A DNA stretch of 55,467 bases from the NCBI GenBank assembly GCA_964463245.1, contig CAYXBU010000004.1, positions 1 to 55,467 of the forward strand. Direction: 5' to 3'. The translations under genes were made by a program, and so were the position numbers. This stretch comes from CAMEON01 sp964463245. GTDB taxonomy: Bacteria > Bacillota > Clostridia > Oscillospirales > CAG-272. How positions within the stretch are numbered: position 1 is the first letter of the stretch; each line of letters begins with the position of its first letter. The notes below the pieces were generated by a model. The model was not told where the DNA came from. It ran no database searches and worked only from the letters and a program-made list of their open reading frames with translations. This document shows, piece after piece, positions 24,564 through 32,109 of the stretch.

Positions 24564-25541
24564 TCACTCGCCGATCTTCTTGTAGTCAGCGGGGGGCGTG
24601 ATGCCCAGCTCGGCGCAGACATCCGCGTTGTATTGCTTGGTGGCACTTGCATACTCAATGGGCATCTCGGAAATATCTGCCTCGCCCTTGAGGACCTTGA
24701 CTGCCATCTCACCGGTCTTGTAGCCGAGATCATAGTAGCTGATGGCAAGGGTCGCCGCGCCGCAGGCATTGCAGATACCGGATTCTCCCGCGATGACCGG
24801 TACCTTGGCGGGACGAACCACTCCGCCGATGGCCTCGGCGCAGGTGGCGGCGGTGTTATCGGTCGGGACATAGATGACATCGCTGTTGTTGGTGGCGGTC
24901 GTGGTCACCGAGATGACATCGTTGGAGTCCGAGAAGGGGAAGCGAGTGCAGACAAGACCCTTGCCGGTCAGGTATTCCGCCACGACCTTGACTTGATACT
25001 CCGAGTTCGGCTCGGCCGAGCAATAGAGGAGTCCCACCTTCTCGGCATTCGGGAACAGCTCCATGAGCATATCCGCCTGCTCAGTCAGGGGAGCGAGGTC
25101 GGAGGTGCCGGACACATTACCGCCGACGGTTCCGTTGAAGTCCTTGAGCCCCAGCGCGAAACCGTATTCGGTCACGGAGGTGCCCAAGATCGGGATGGTC
25201 TCGGTCGCGTTGTAGGCGGCCTGAAGAGCCGAGGTGGCATTGGCCATGATCAGATCCACCTTCTTGGATACAAAGGAATTGACGATGGTGGTACAGGTCT
25301 GGGTATCCCCTGCGGCGTTCTGCAGGTCAAAGGTCACATTCTCCTCGCCCAGCCCGGCGATGACGGCATCCTGAAAGCCCTTTGTGGCGGCATCCAGCGC
25401 GTCGTGGGTGGTCAGCTGGCAGATGCCGATGGTGTACTTGGTCTTGGCGCCGCAGGACGCGAGCGGCAGGACGGATGAGAGAGCCAGCACCAGTGCCAGC
25501 AGGATAAGACATACGGAACGACGGGTCTTGACGGTCTTCAT
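24564..25541 (-). CDS. ABC_sub_bind-family substrate-binding lipoprotein (TrpX-type)
   Basis: The product has 325 residues. The signal peptide ends in LPLASC with Cys30 as lipid site, so the protein is anchored outside the membrane. The body matches the COG2984 family: YTIGICQLTTHDALDAATKGF, LIMANATSALQAAYNAT, IPILGTSVTEYGFA, and the hinge VGLLYCSAEPNSEYQ. In streptococci this family imports tryptophan. Here the upstream Phe/Tyr-rich leader points to tyrosine and/or phenylalanine instead. The start is set by GGAGGAG eight bases upstream. It is the first structural gene after the attenuator. Confidence 0.88.
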   Translation of the reverse strand: MKTVKTRRSVCLILLALVLALSSVLPLASCGAKTKYTIGICQLTTHDALDAATKGFQDAVIAGLGEENVTFDLQNAAGDTQTCTTIVNSFVSKKVDLIMANATSALQAAYNATETIPILGTSVTEYGFALGLKDFNGTVGGNVSGTSDLAPLTEQADMLMELFPNAEKVGLLYCSAEPNSEYQVKVVAEYLTGKGLVCTRFPFSDSNDVISVTTTATNNSDVIYVPTDNTAATCAEAIGGVVRPAKVPVIAGESGICNACGAATLAISYYDLGYKTGEMAVKVLKGEADISEMPIEYASATKQYNADVCAELGITPPADYKKIGE

Positions 25542-25593
25542 AGGAAGCTCCTCCAAAATGAATAGATTTGGATACGCGAGGGGGGGGGCGCGG

Positions 25594-25632
25594 TAAAAAA
25601 GCAAAAACCGCACGGACTTGCGATCCATGCGG
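25594..25632 (-). terminator. Attenuator terminator in front of the aromatic array
   Basis: On the minus strand CCGCATGGA pairs with TCCGTGCGG (9 bp, 7-nt loop), followed by TTTTTGCTTTTTT. It lies between the leader peptide and the first structural gene, where it would stop transcription unless an alternative fold forms. Confidence 0.9.
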
Positions 25633-25705
25633 CAACACCTCATACCTTTTGCTTTCCTTTGTAAGGACGGTCGGCTTTATGCAGGTACCTGTTCATGTGC
25701 ATCAC

Positions 25706-25768
25706 AAATCGCTTTTACTTCGTTTCCATAAAGGAATAAAAGTAAAAGTAGCTAAAGCTGTAAAAGCG
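25706..25768 (-). promoter_or_regulatory. Alternative pairing segments of the attenuator
   Basis: CGCTTTTAC within the leader (25768-25760, codons 11-13) is perfectly complementary to GTAAAAGCG overlapping the leader stop codon (25718-25710). The sequence GCGATTT (25712-25706) can also pair with GGATCGC (25626-25620), which covers part of the terminator stem and loop. This gives a possible antiterminator when a ribosome stalls in the Phe/Tyr codons. The pairing scheme is inferred by eye. Confidence 0.6.
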
Positions 25769-25798
25769 AACTGCCATGCTGTGAGCCATGCCTGCCAT
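25715..25798 (-). CDS. Phe/Tyr-rich leader peptide, 27 residues
   Basis: The ATG at 25798 lies eight bases after AAGGGAG, a strong site. The peptide runs MAGMAHSMAV, then RFYSFSYFYFYSF, then METK and stop. Residues 12-23 contain five Phe and four Tyr out of twelve. The stop codon lies inside a segment that pairs with the leader, and a terminator follows 83 bases later. This is the arrangement of ribosome-mediated attenuation as in E. coli pheA. The peptide itself probably has no function. A chance ORF is unlikely, given its promoter 27 bases upstream, ribosome site and codon bias toward the products of the downstream operon. Confidence 0.85.
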   Translation of the reverse strand: MAGMAHSMAVRFYSFSYFYFYSFMETK

Positions 25799-25831
25799 CT
25801 TCCGGTCTCCCTTCCGCTGAAAGTTGTATGG

Positions 25832-25860
25832 ATTATACCACATTCCCGCGCGGTTGTCAA
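25832..25860 (-). promoter_or_regulatory. Sigma-A promoter of the aromatic array
   Basis: Minus-strand consensus TTGACA (25855-25860), 17-nt spacer, and consensus TATAAT (25832-25837) with TGG before it. Transcription should begin near 25825, about 27 bases before the leader peptide ATG. Confidence 0.92.
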
Positions 25861-25950
25861 GGGGTTTTTCGCTATTTTGTGTCATGGAAATGCATAAAAA
25901 TTGCAACTCGTGCGGGAAATGCCGGATATACGGGAAAAACGCGGGATCAT

Positions 25951-27006
25951 TCAATATTTGAACAGCTCGACGGCATTGGTACGCAGGGACATCTGCCGCG
26001 AGAGTGTCGGGTCAGCCTTCTGTGTCATGGAGAGGGTCACATGACGGAGGGACAGCCGCCGATTGTCGGGGTCGGTTTGAGGTCTCCCGATCTCCATCTT
26101 CACCCGTGAGCCGTTGAAGGCCGAGGCCGCCGACAGGCACTCGTATCCGCCCAGAAGACTGCCCATCCTGTCCCGCGTGCGGTAGACCGTCTCCAGCCCG
26201 GGGATGGGCTCGGCGATCCGCAGGGTCTCCACATCCATGTCCAGACGGATGGAAAGCGGCTCGGCGGACAGGGCATCGGGGGCATTGAGTGTAAAGGAGA
26301 CCATGCCGTCGTGGGAGGCATAGGTGCGCGCCATGGACAGACCGTACAGAAGAAAAGCCTCCCAGATGAGCGGGTGTGAGAAGAACACATCCTGCGTCGG
26401 CAGGAATCCGTTGTGCAGCTTCTCCTGCGCCTCGCACCCGATGGCGGTCGCAAAGGAGCATATGGCGGCGGCTATGGTACGCAGAGAGACGGTGGGTGCA
26501 TCGCCCTGCGGCAGGAGAAAGGGCAACCGCTCGGTCAGATCGTAGGTGGTCTCTCGCATGACCATGTAGGTCTCCGGGTCGCAACGCGCGCCGCCTCGCC
26601 GCCGTACCTCCTCGGATATGATCCAGTCGGGGTGTAAAAAGCCCCGGCAGGCGGCCGAGGCGGCACGGGTGACCGGTGCGTGGAAGTGGATCAGGAGTCC
26701 CAACCCGCAGGGGATATAGTAGCGCTTGGACAGCAGAGCCGGTCCGTGCGCGGTCATGATCAGGAGCGGGCGGGTCTCGCAGGAGGAGAACCACGCTCGC
26801 GCCTCGTCCGAGAAGTGGACGAAACGGTAGATGTTCTTGCCCGGCTCCCAAGTGCGGACGGGAGCGCGGGAGGCCACGATCTGGCCGGGCAGGACATCCA
26901 GCCCGAACAGGGCATAGCTGACGCCGTACACATACCCGGGCGGCAGGATCGCCTCCGGTGGATAGTTGAAGGACCATCGGGTGTATGTACTGGTGGTGCG
27001 GGACAT
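25951..27006 (-). CDS. Protein of unknown function
   Basis: The product has 351 residues. AAGGAGG precedes the ATG at 27006. There is no signal peptide and no convincing membrane helix. It has short hydrophobic stretches such as GLGLLIHFHAP and IAAAICSFATAIGC. Segments that look conserved are YALFGLDVLPGQIVASRAP and FLHPDWIISEEVRRRGG. The alternating strands in the C-terminal half suggest a mixed alpha/beta fold. I recognise no motif. It lies between thrS and the promoter of the aromatic array, on the same strand as both, so it could be cotranscribed with thrS. Confidence 0.65.
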   Translation of the reverse strand: MSRTTSTYTRWSFNYPPEAILPPGYVYGVSYALFGLDVLPGQIVASRAPVRTWEPGKNIYRFVHFSDEARAWFSSCETRPLLIMTAHGPALLSKRYYIPCGLGLLIHFHAPVTRAASAACRGFLHPDWIISEEVRRRGGARCDPETYMVMRETTYDLTERLPFLLPQGDAPTVSLRTIAAAICSFATAIGCEAQEKLHNGFLPTQDVFFSHPLIWEAFLLYGLSMARTYASHDGMVSFTLNAPDALSAEPLSIRLDMDVETLRIAEPIPGLETVYRTRDRMGSLLGGYECLSAASAFNGSRVKMEIGRPQTDPDNRRLSLRHVTLSMTQKADPTLSRQMSLRTNAVELFKY

Positions 27007-27109
27007 ACGAAAAGCCTCCTTGTCGTTCTGCTGGTAATTGATAGACTCTGTTGTTGCCCAACAGCGCAATGAGGTGCAATGCCGGGTTGAAAAGGGTGTT
27101 GTTCTCAGG

Positions 27110-27151
27110 GCGCGGGAGAAAAGCCTCTTCCGAGCCGCTTCTCTCCCGCGC
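27110..27151. repeat. Inverted repeat between thrS and the unknown gene
   Basis: Perfect 10-bp arms (gcgcgggaga and tctcccgcgc) enclose 22 bases. It could end thrS transcription, but no T-run follows in the minus direction. Confidence 0.5.
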
Positions 27152-27168
27152 ATAAGTGCTATATGATC

Positions 27169-29103
27169 TTACTTCGCCTTGGTCGCGATCTCCACAAGAG
27201 CCTTCTGCAGGAACTCGTCCACCGTGACGTCGTTGGTGACCTCTCCCTTGCGGGAGCGCACCGACACCGTCCCGGTCTCGACCTCCTTGCCGCCGACTAC
27301 CAGCATATAGGGAACCTTCTCCTGCTGTGCCGCACGGATCTTGTAGCCGATGGTGTTGTTGCTCTTGTCCACCTCGACCCGCATACCGGCGGCCGAGTAC
27401 TTGTCCGCCAGCTCCTGGCAGTAGGCCAGCTCGTTCTCGCCCATGGGCAGGATGCGTACCTGAACAGGAGCCATCCACATGGGCAGGGCACCGGCGTACT
27501 TTTCGATCAGGTATGCCAAAGTACGCTCGTAGCAACCGAGGGAGGTGCGGTGGATGATATAGGGACGCTTGAGCTGTCCGTCGGAGTCCACATAGGACAT
27601 ATCGAACTGCTCGGCCAGCAGCTGATCCACCTGGATGGTGACGATGGTGTCCTCCTTGCCGAACACGTTCTTGTACTGGATGTCCAGTTTGGGACCGTAG
27701 AAGGCGGCCTCATCGATGCCGATGGTGTACTTCACGCCCAGGTCGTCCAGAATCTTACCCATGATGGACTGCGCTTCTTCCCACTGCTCGGGGGTGCCGA
27801 TATACTTGGTGCCTGCCTTGGCGGGATCCCACTGGGAGAAGCGGAAGGAGCAGTCCTCCAGCATTCCGACGGTGTCCAGCACATACTTGGCCAGCTCCAG
27901 ACAGCCGCGGAATTCGTCCTCCAGCTGCTCGGGGCGTAGGATGTAGTGCCCCTCCGAGATGGTGAACTGCCGCACGCGGATGAGTCCGTGCATCTCGCCG
28001 GAGTCCTCGTTGCGGAACAGGGTGGAGGTCTCGGTCAGGCGCATGGGAAGGTCGCGGTAGGAACGCTTCTTGTTCAGGAATACCTGATACTGGAACGGGC
28101 AGGTCATGGGACGGAGAGCAAAGCACTCCTTTGTCTCGTCGTTCGGGTCGCCCAGCACGAACATACCGTCCAGATAGTGATCCCAGTGACCCGAGATCTT
28201 GTACAGCTCCCGCTTGGCCATGTACGGGGTTTTGGTCAGCTGACAGCCGCGCTTCTGCTCCTCGTCCTCGATCCAACGCTGGAGCACCTGGATGACCCGT
28301 GCGCCCTTGGGCAGGAGGATGGGCAGACCCTGCCCGATCACATCCACGGTGGTGAAGTATTCCAGCTCGCGACCCAGCTTGTTGTGGTCGCGCTTCTTGG
28401 CCTCCTCGACCGCCGTCAGGTGGGCATTCAGCTCGTCCTTGGTGGGGAAGGCGGTGCCGTACACCCGCTGGAGCATCTTGTTCTTCTGGTCGCCCTTCCA
28501 GTAGGCACCGGTGCACTGGGTCAGCTTGAAGGCCTTGACCGCGCCGGTGGCGAACAGGTGAGGCCCTGCACACAGGTCGGTGAACTCGCCCTGACGGTAG
28601 AAGCTGATGACCGCATCGGCCGGCAGCTCCTCGATGAGCTGGACCTTATAGGGCTCGTCCTTCTCCTTCATGAAGGCGATGGCCTCCTCGCGGGGCAGCT
28701 CGAACCGCTCGATCTTCAGGTTCTCCTTGACGATCTTCTTCATCTCGGCTTCGATGTTCTTGAGGATCTCGGGGGTGAAGGCGACATCACTGTCAAAGTC
28801 GTAGTAGAAGCCGTTCTCGATGGCGGGGCCGATGGTCAACTTGGTCTCGGGGTAGAGACGCTTGACCGCCTGCGCCAGAATGTGAGAGGCGGTGTGGCGG
28901 AAGATATGCTTGCCGTCCTCGTCGGCAAAGGTCAACAGCTCTACGTCTGCATCAGCCTCCAGAGTTTGGGTCAGGGCGCAGAGCTTGCCGTTGACGTGCG
29001 CCGCCAGAACGGCGCGACTGATCAGCCCCGCCGCCGCCGCGGCATCGTAGACCGAGAGGGGGGACTCAAAGTCCATCTGAACACTTCCGAAATTGATCTT
29101 CAT
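27169..29103 (-). CDS. thrS: Threonine--tRNA ligase
   Basis: The product has 644 residues, full length for class II ThrRS, and charges tRNA-Thr in the cytoplasm. An N-terminal TGS domain is followed by an editing domain (HTASHILAQAVKRLYP, DLCAGPHLFATG), then the class II core with MTCPFQYQVF (zinc-binding Cys), RVRQFTISEGHYI and YERTLAYLIEKYAG, and a C-terminal anticodon-binding domain (PVQVRILPMGENELAY). The start at 29103 was chosen for family length. A T-box leader at about 29366-29640 lies upstream of the small gene 29139-29342 and would control both. Confidence 0.95.
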   Translation of the reverse strand: MKINFGSVQMDFESPLSVYDAAAAAGLISRAVLAAHVNGKLCALTQTLEADADVELLTFADEDGKHIFRHTASHILAQAVKRLYPETKLTIGPAIENGFYYDFDSDVAFTPEILKNIEAEMKKIVKENLKIERFELPREEAIAFMKEKDEPYKVQLIEELPADAVISFYRQGEFTDLCAGPHLFATGAVKAFKLTQCTGAYWKGDQKNKMLQRVYGTAFPTKDELNAHLTAVEEAKKRDHNKLGRELEYFTTVDVIGQGLPILLPKGARVIQVLQRWIEDEEQKRGCQLTKTPYMAKRELYKISGHWDHYLDGMFVLGDPNDETKECFALRPMTCPFQYQVFLNKKRSYRDLPMRLTETSTLFRNEDSGEMHGLIRVRQFTISEGHYILRPEQLEDEFRGCLELAKYVLDTVGMLEDCSFRFSQWDPAKAGTKYIGTPEQWEEAQSIMGKILDDLGVKYTIGIDEAAFYGPKLDIQYKNVFGKEDTIVTIQVDQLLAEQFDMSYVDSDGQLKRPYIIHRTSLGCYERTLAYLIEKYAGALPMWMAPVQVRILPMGENELAYCQELADKYSAAGMRVEVDKSNNTIGYKIRAAQQEKVPYMLVVGGKEVETGTVSVRSRKGEVTNDVTVDEFLQKALVEIATKAK

Positions 29104-29138
29104 GGGTAATGATCTCCTTTTGTGATGATTTTTGTATT

Positions 29139-29342
29139 TTATAAGTGTAAAAACCGTATCCACCGGTATTTCAGGGATATCTTTTCCACGGTGTACCCGT
29201 ATGCCCGTGCCTCCTGCTTACAGCCGAGGAAGCCGTGACCCAGCGTGAACCCAAGTATTCCCTCGATCTCCTCAAAGGAGAGCTGAATAACGGGGCGACC
29301 ATCCTCCCTCAGGAAGACCCACAAGGGCTCGTACTTGCTCAT
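29139..29342 (-). CDS. Small conserved-looking protein between T-box and thrS
   Basis: The product has 67 residues. AAAGGAG lies about eleven bases before the ATG. The sequence (PLWVFLREDG, LSFEEIEGILGF, FLGCKQEARAYGYTVEKISL) has the look of a compact alpha/beta protein, a small family I associate with clostridial genomes. It has no named function. It lies 35 bp upstream of thrS and after the T-box, so it should be induced when threonine runs short. A link to threonine or tRNA-Thr is suggested only by position. Confidence 0.7.
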   Translation of the reverse strand: MSKYEPLWVFLREDGRPVIQLSFEEIEGILGFTLGHGFLGCKQEARAYGYTVEKISLKYRWIRFLHL

Positions 29343-29365
29343 GCGGCTGTTTCTCCTTTCTGACG

Positions 29366-29640
29366 AAATACAAAACCCCGGAGACAGTGCTGACGGCACG
29401 GTTCTCCGGGGTGCATGATCGGATGGTCGGAGCAGTGCTACACCGACGACATATCATACACGGTTCCACCCAAAGGTTTCACTCGTATGCATTTTTTGTG
29501 GGGAATTCCCCTTCGCGCGGGCGGTACCTGTGACCGGTGCTGTTTGCGGGAAGGCTCTCAGCTTGCCCTTCCTCTCTGTGCGCCGCGCTCCGGTCGGCAT
29601 ATTCCGCGTGTTTGTTGGCTGTTATGGTCAGGCGGTGCTT
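29366..29640 (-). promoter_or_regulatory. T-box leader of the thrS operon
   Basis: The minus strand holds TGGGTGGAACCG (29472-29461), which matches the T-box consensus. Downstream is the terminator ACCCCGGAGA/TCTCCGGGGT (29412-29375) followed by TTTTGTATTT. CACCC at the terminator's 5' arm can pair with GGGTG of the T-box to form the antiterminator. Upstream, GACCGG and CCGGTC (29590-29595 and 29532-29537) could close stem I around the hairpin GGAAGG/CCTTCC. An ACC near 29538 is a candidate threonine specifier, but its register is not certain. Uncharged tRNA-Thr would favour read-through. Confidence 0.88.
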
Positions 29641-29697
29641 TGGCAATGACCCGCGCGACCCGCGCTCGGGCGTCTTCGCGCAAGACTTTACCCGACC

Positions 29698-30129
29698 TTA
29701 TCCGAGCTTTTTCCGCTTGCGATTGTACTCGGAGCGGGGGTTGAGGATCTCGCGCCAATCCAGATCGCCGCGATCCAGTGCCATGATGAGCACCTCGGCG
29801 GTGGCGATGTTGGTAGCGACCGGGATGTTGTACATATCGCACATCCGTTGCAACTCGTTCTCGGACTCGCTGTAGGCGGTGGGTCTGGTGTCGCGGAAGT
29901 AGAGAAGCACATCGATCTCGTTGTAGGCAATGCGGGATGCGATCTGCTGTTCGCCGCCCTGCTCCCCGTTCAGCAGACGCTCGATCTGCAGGCCGGTCGC
30001 CTCCGAGATGTACTTGGCGGTCGTGCTGGTGGCGCACAGATTATGCTTGCTTAGTACGCCGCAATAGGCGATACAGAACTGGGTCATCAGCTCCATCTTC
30101 ATGTCGTGTGCAATGATTGCAATCTCCAT
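29698..30129 (-). CDS. mgsA: Methylglyoxal synthase
   Basis: The product has 143 residues. It converts dihydroxyacetone phosphate to methylglyoxal and phosphate. IAIIAHDMKME at the N-terminus, CATSTTAKYI for phosphate binding, GEQGGEQQIASRIAYNEIDV and RDTRPT match the family, including the catalytic Asp residues. GAGGAGG lies eight bases before the ATG. It has its own promoter and a 5' leader with two small hairpins (CCCCTGAAGGGG, and CGTTTTTCAAAACG just before the ribosome site). It is followed directly by the T-box region. Confidence 0.93.
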   Translation of the reverse strand: MEIAIIAHDMKMELMTQFCIAYCGVLSKHNLCATSTTAKYISEATGLQIERLLNGEQGGEQQIASRIAYNEIDVLLYFRDTRPTAYSESENELQRMCDMYNIPVATNIATAEVLIMALDRGDLDWREILNPRSEYNRKRKKLG

Positions 30130-30225
30130 CAGCAAGACCTCCTCTTCGTTTTGAAAAACGTCATGTGCCCCTTCAGGGGGGGATATTCGGGATCAGCAGG
30201 GAAACAATACCCCACTTTTGTAGAT

Positions 30226-30254
30226 ATTATACCACAATCTCTCCGCTTTGTCAA
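30226..30254 (-). promoter_or_regulatory. Sigma-A promoter of mgsA
   Basis: Minus-strand TTGACA (30249-30254), 17-nt spacer, TATAAT (30226-30231) with TGG before it. The 393-bp gap from mgsA to nusB holds this promoter, the divergent one at 30399 and AT-rich sequence between. No further gene was seen. Confidence 0.9.
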
Positions 30255-30398
30255 GAAGTTTGAAAAATTTTTCAAAAATTTCGAGTTTTGCGGTTTTCGC
30301 GGCGCACCATGTGCGTCTCGGACTCGGCGGGAGGGGGTTCCATACCGAACTGTCCCAATTCCGTATTCATTATTTTTTGTATTTATGCATTTTTCATG

Positions 30399-30427
30399 TT
30401 GACATTTCCCGGAAAAAGCTGTATAAT
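30399..30427 (+). promoter_or_regulatory. Sigma-A promoter of the nusB-recN operon
   Basis: TTGACA (30399-30404), 17-nt spacer, TATAAT (30422-30427). Confidence 0.9.
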
Positions 30428-30522
30428 AATAGGAGTATGGACTTGTTCATTGATAATGGCCGAACCGCATCCGAGGATTTCCCCTCGGAGAGGCACCGAC
30501 AGGAAAGGGAAGGGAACAGAAC

Positions 30523-31020
30523 ATGGCAAACGAAAAGAGAGCCGCCCGAAAGCAGGCGCGGGAGGAGGTATTCCGCCTCCTGTATGAGACGGAATTTCAC
30601 GAGGGCGAGACCCCCGAGGACATTTGGTCACGCGCCGTGGAGGCGCGGGAGATCAACACCGAGGATGCCTACCTGCGGCGCACCTACTTCGGCGTGATGG
30701 AGCGTCTGACCGAGATCGACGAGCTGATCGGGAGCTATGCCAAGGGCTGGAAGACCCGACGGCTGTCGCGAGTGTCTCGCGCTGTCCTGCGGCTGGGTAC
30801 CTACGAGGTCGCGTTTGCAAAGAACATTCCGGCGGCGGTGGCCATCAACGAGGCGGTCGAGCTGAGCAAACGGTTCGATGAGCCGCGTGCTCGCGCCTTC
30901 GTCAACGGCGTGCTCAATGCCGTGAAGGATGCCTCCGCCAAGCCTCCTCGGGAGACTGCGGACGAGACGGCACTCCCCGCGGATGCACCCGCCGCGACCG
31001 ACACCGCATCGGAGGATTGA
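30523..31020 (+). CDS. nusB: Transcription antitermination factor NusB
   Basis: The product has 165 residues. NusB binds boxA RNA with NusE/S10 and supports rRNA antitermination. ARKQAREEVFRLLYETEF opens the helical fold, and SRAVLRLGTYEVAFAKNIPAAVAINEAVELSKRFDEPRA... is reduced here to the conserved pieces RLGTYE, INEAVELSKRF and FVNGVLN. A Pro/Ala/Thr-rich tail of about 30 residues follows. GAAGGGAA precedes the start. It is the first gene of the plus-strand operon. Confidence 0.95.
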   Translation: MANEKRAARKQAREEVFRLLYETEFHEGETPEDIWSRAVEAREINTEDAYLRRTYFGVMERLTEIDELIGSYAKGWKTRRLSRVSRAVLRLGTYEVAFAKNIPAAVAINEAVELSKRFDEPRARAFVNGVLNAVKDASAKPPRETADETALPADAPAATDTASED

Positions 31021-31030
31021 CAGCATTCCC

Positions 31031-32050
31031 ATGGCAGAAAAGATACCCTGCTGGGTCGGGATCGACACCAGCAACTACACGACCTCGGCGGCTCTGGTCA
31101 TTCCCGACCCGGAGCGGGCGGGGCAGCTGACGGTGGTGTCCAACCGCAAGGCACCTCTTCCCGTCACGGCGGGGGCGCGGGGTCTGCGGCAGAGCGACGC
31201 ACTGTTCGCCCATACCCGCAACCTGCCGGAGCTGATGCGCGGGATACGGGCGGATATGGCGGCGGCGGGACTCTTCCCGGTCGCGGTGGGCTGTTCGACC
31301 CGCCCGCGTGACGCGGCTGACTCCTATATGCCCTGCTTCCTGGCGGGTGTGGCGGCGGCCGAGGCCTTTGCCGCAGGAGCCGACCTCCCTCTGTATCGCC
31401 TGTCCCACCAGAGCGGACACATCATGGCGGCACTGTACTCCTCGGGGACACTGTATCGGGCTCGCAAGGCGGGACAGCCCCTTGATGGCGAGTTCCTCGC
31501 CTTCCATGTCTCGGGCGGTACCACCGAGGCGGTGGTTGCACACCCCGTGGAGGGGGGCTTCTCGGTGGAATTGGTCGGCTACGGAGCCGATCTGCACGCC
31601 GGGCAGGTTGTGGATCGTGTGGGGGTCATGCTGGGGCTGGACTTCCCCTGCGGCGCGGCACTGGAGCGGCTGGCGGTGACCTGCACCGAGAAGCTGCCTC
31701 CCGTCAAGCTGTCAGTCAAGGACGGTGTCTGTAATCTTTCGGGGTTTGAGAATCAAGCGGCCAAACTGTGCAAGGATACCGGCGACCCGTCGCTGGTGGC
31801 GGCGTGGGTGCTGACGGCACTGGGGCGCACACTGCGCCGCATGACGGATCAGATACAGTCCAAGCGGGAGACCCCTCTCCCGGTGCTCTACGCAGGCGGG
31901 GTGATGAGCAACCGCTTCATCCGTCCGCTCCTGACCGAGGGTGCCGCGTGGGAGTGCCTGTTCTCGGAGCCTGCGTATTCGGCGGACAACGCGGCGGGGG
32001 TGGCTCTGCTCACCGCCGAGGGTCACTTGTCGAAGCACACAAGTCAATAA
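31031..32050 (+). CDS. TsaD/Kae1-like paralogue
   Basis: The product has 339 residues of the ASKHA superfamily. CWVGIDTSNYTTSAALV is the first phosphate loop, GARGLRQSDALFAHTRNLP follows, YRLSHQSGHIMAAL corresponds to the metal-binding His segment, and HVSGGTTEAV and YAGGVMSNRFI are nucleotide-binding loops. It differs from the housekeeping TsaD that makes t6A in tRNA, and Firmicutes often carry this second form near nusB and xseA. The function of that form is not established. The start at the ATG 31031 was chosen on alignment. The ribosome site GGAGG is about 14 bases away. Confidence 0.75.
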   Translation: MAEKIPCWVGIDTSNYTTSAALVIPDPERAGQLTVVSNRKAPLPVTAGARGLRQSDALFAHTRNLPELMRGIRADMAAAGLFPVAVGCSTRPRDAADSYMPCFLAGVAAAEAFAAGADLPLYRLSHQSGHIMAALYSSGTLYRARKAGQPLDGEFLAFHVSGGTTEAVVAHPVEGGFSVELVGYGADLHAGQVVDRVGVMLGLDFPCGAALERLAVTCTEKLPPVKLSVKDGVCNLSGFENQAAKLCKDTGDPSLVAAWVLTALGRTLRRMTDQIQSKRETPLPVLYAGGVMSNRFIRPLLTEGAAWECLFSEPAYSADNAAGVALLTAEGHLSKHTSQ

Positions 32051-32109
32051 GCGCATTTCCGAATGCGAGTGCAAAACGAGAAATGAGTCGTATGAAAGGG
32101 GGGCTCTCC

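Noticed and set aside
25541..25800. T-box in front of the aromatic operon
   Set aside because: No GGGTGGNACC-like sequence is found, while a peptide leader with Phe/Tyr codons is present.
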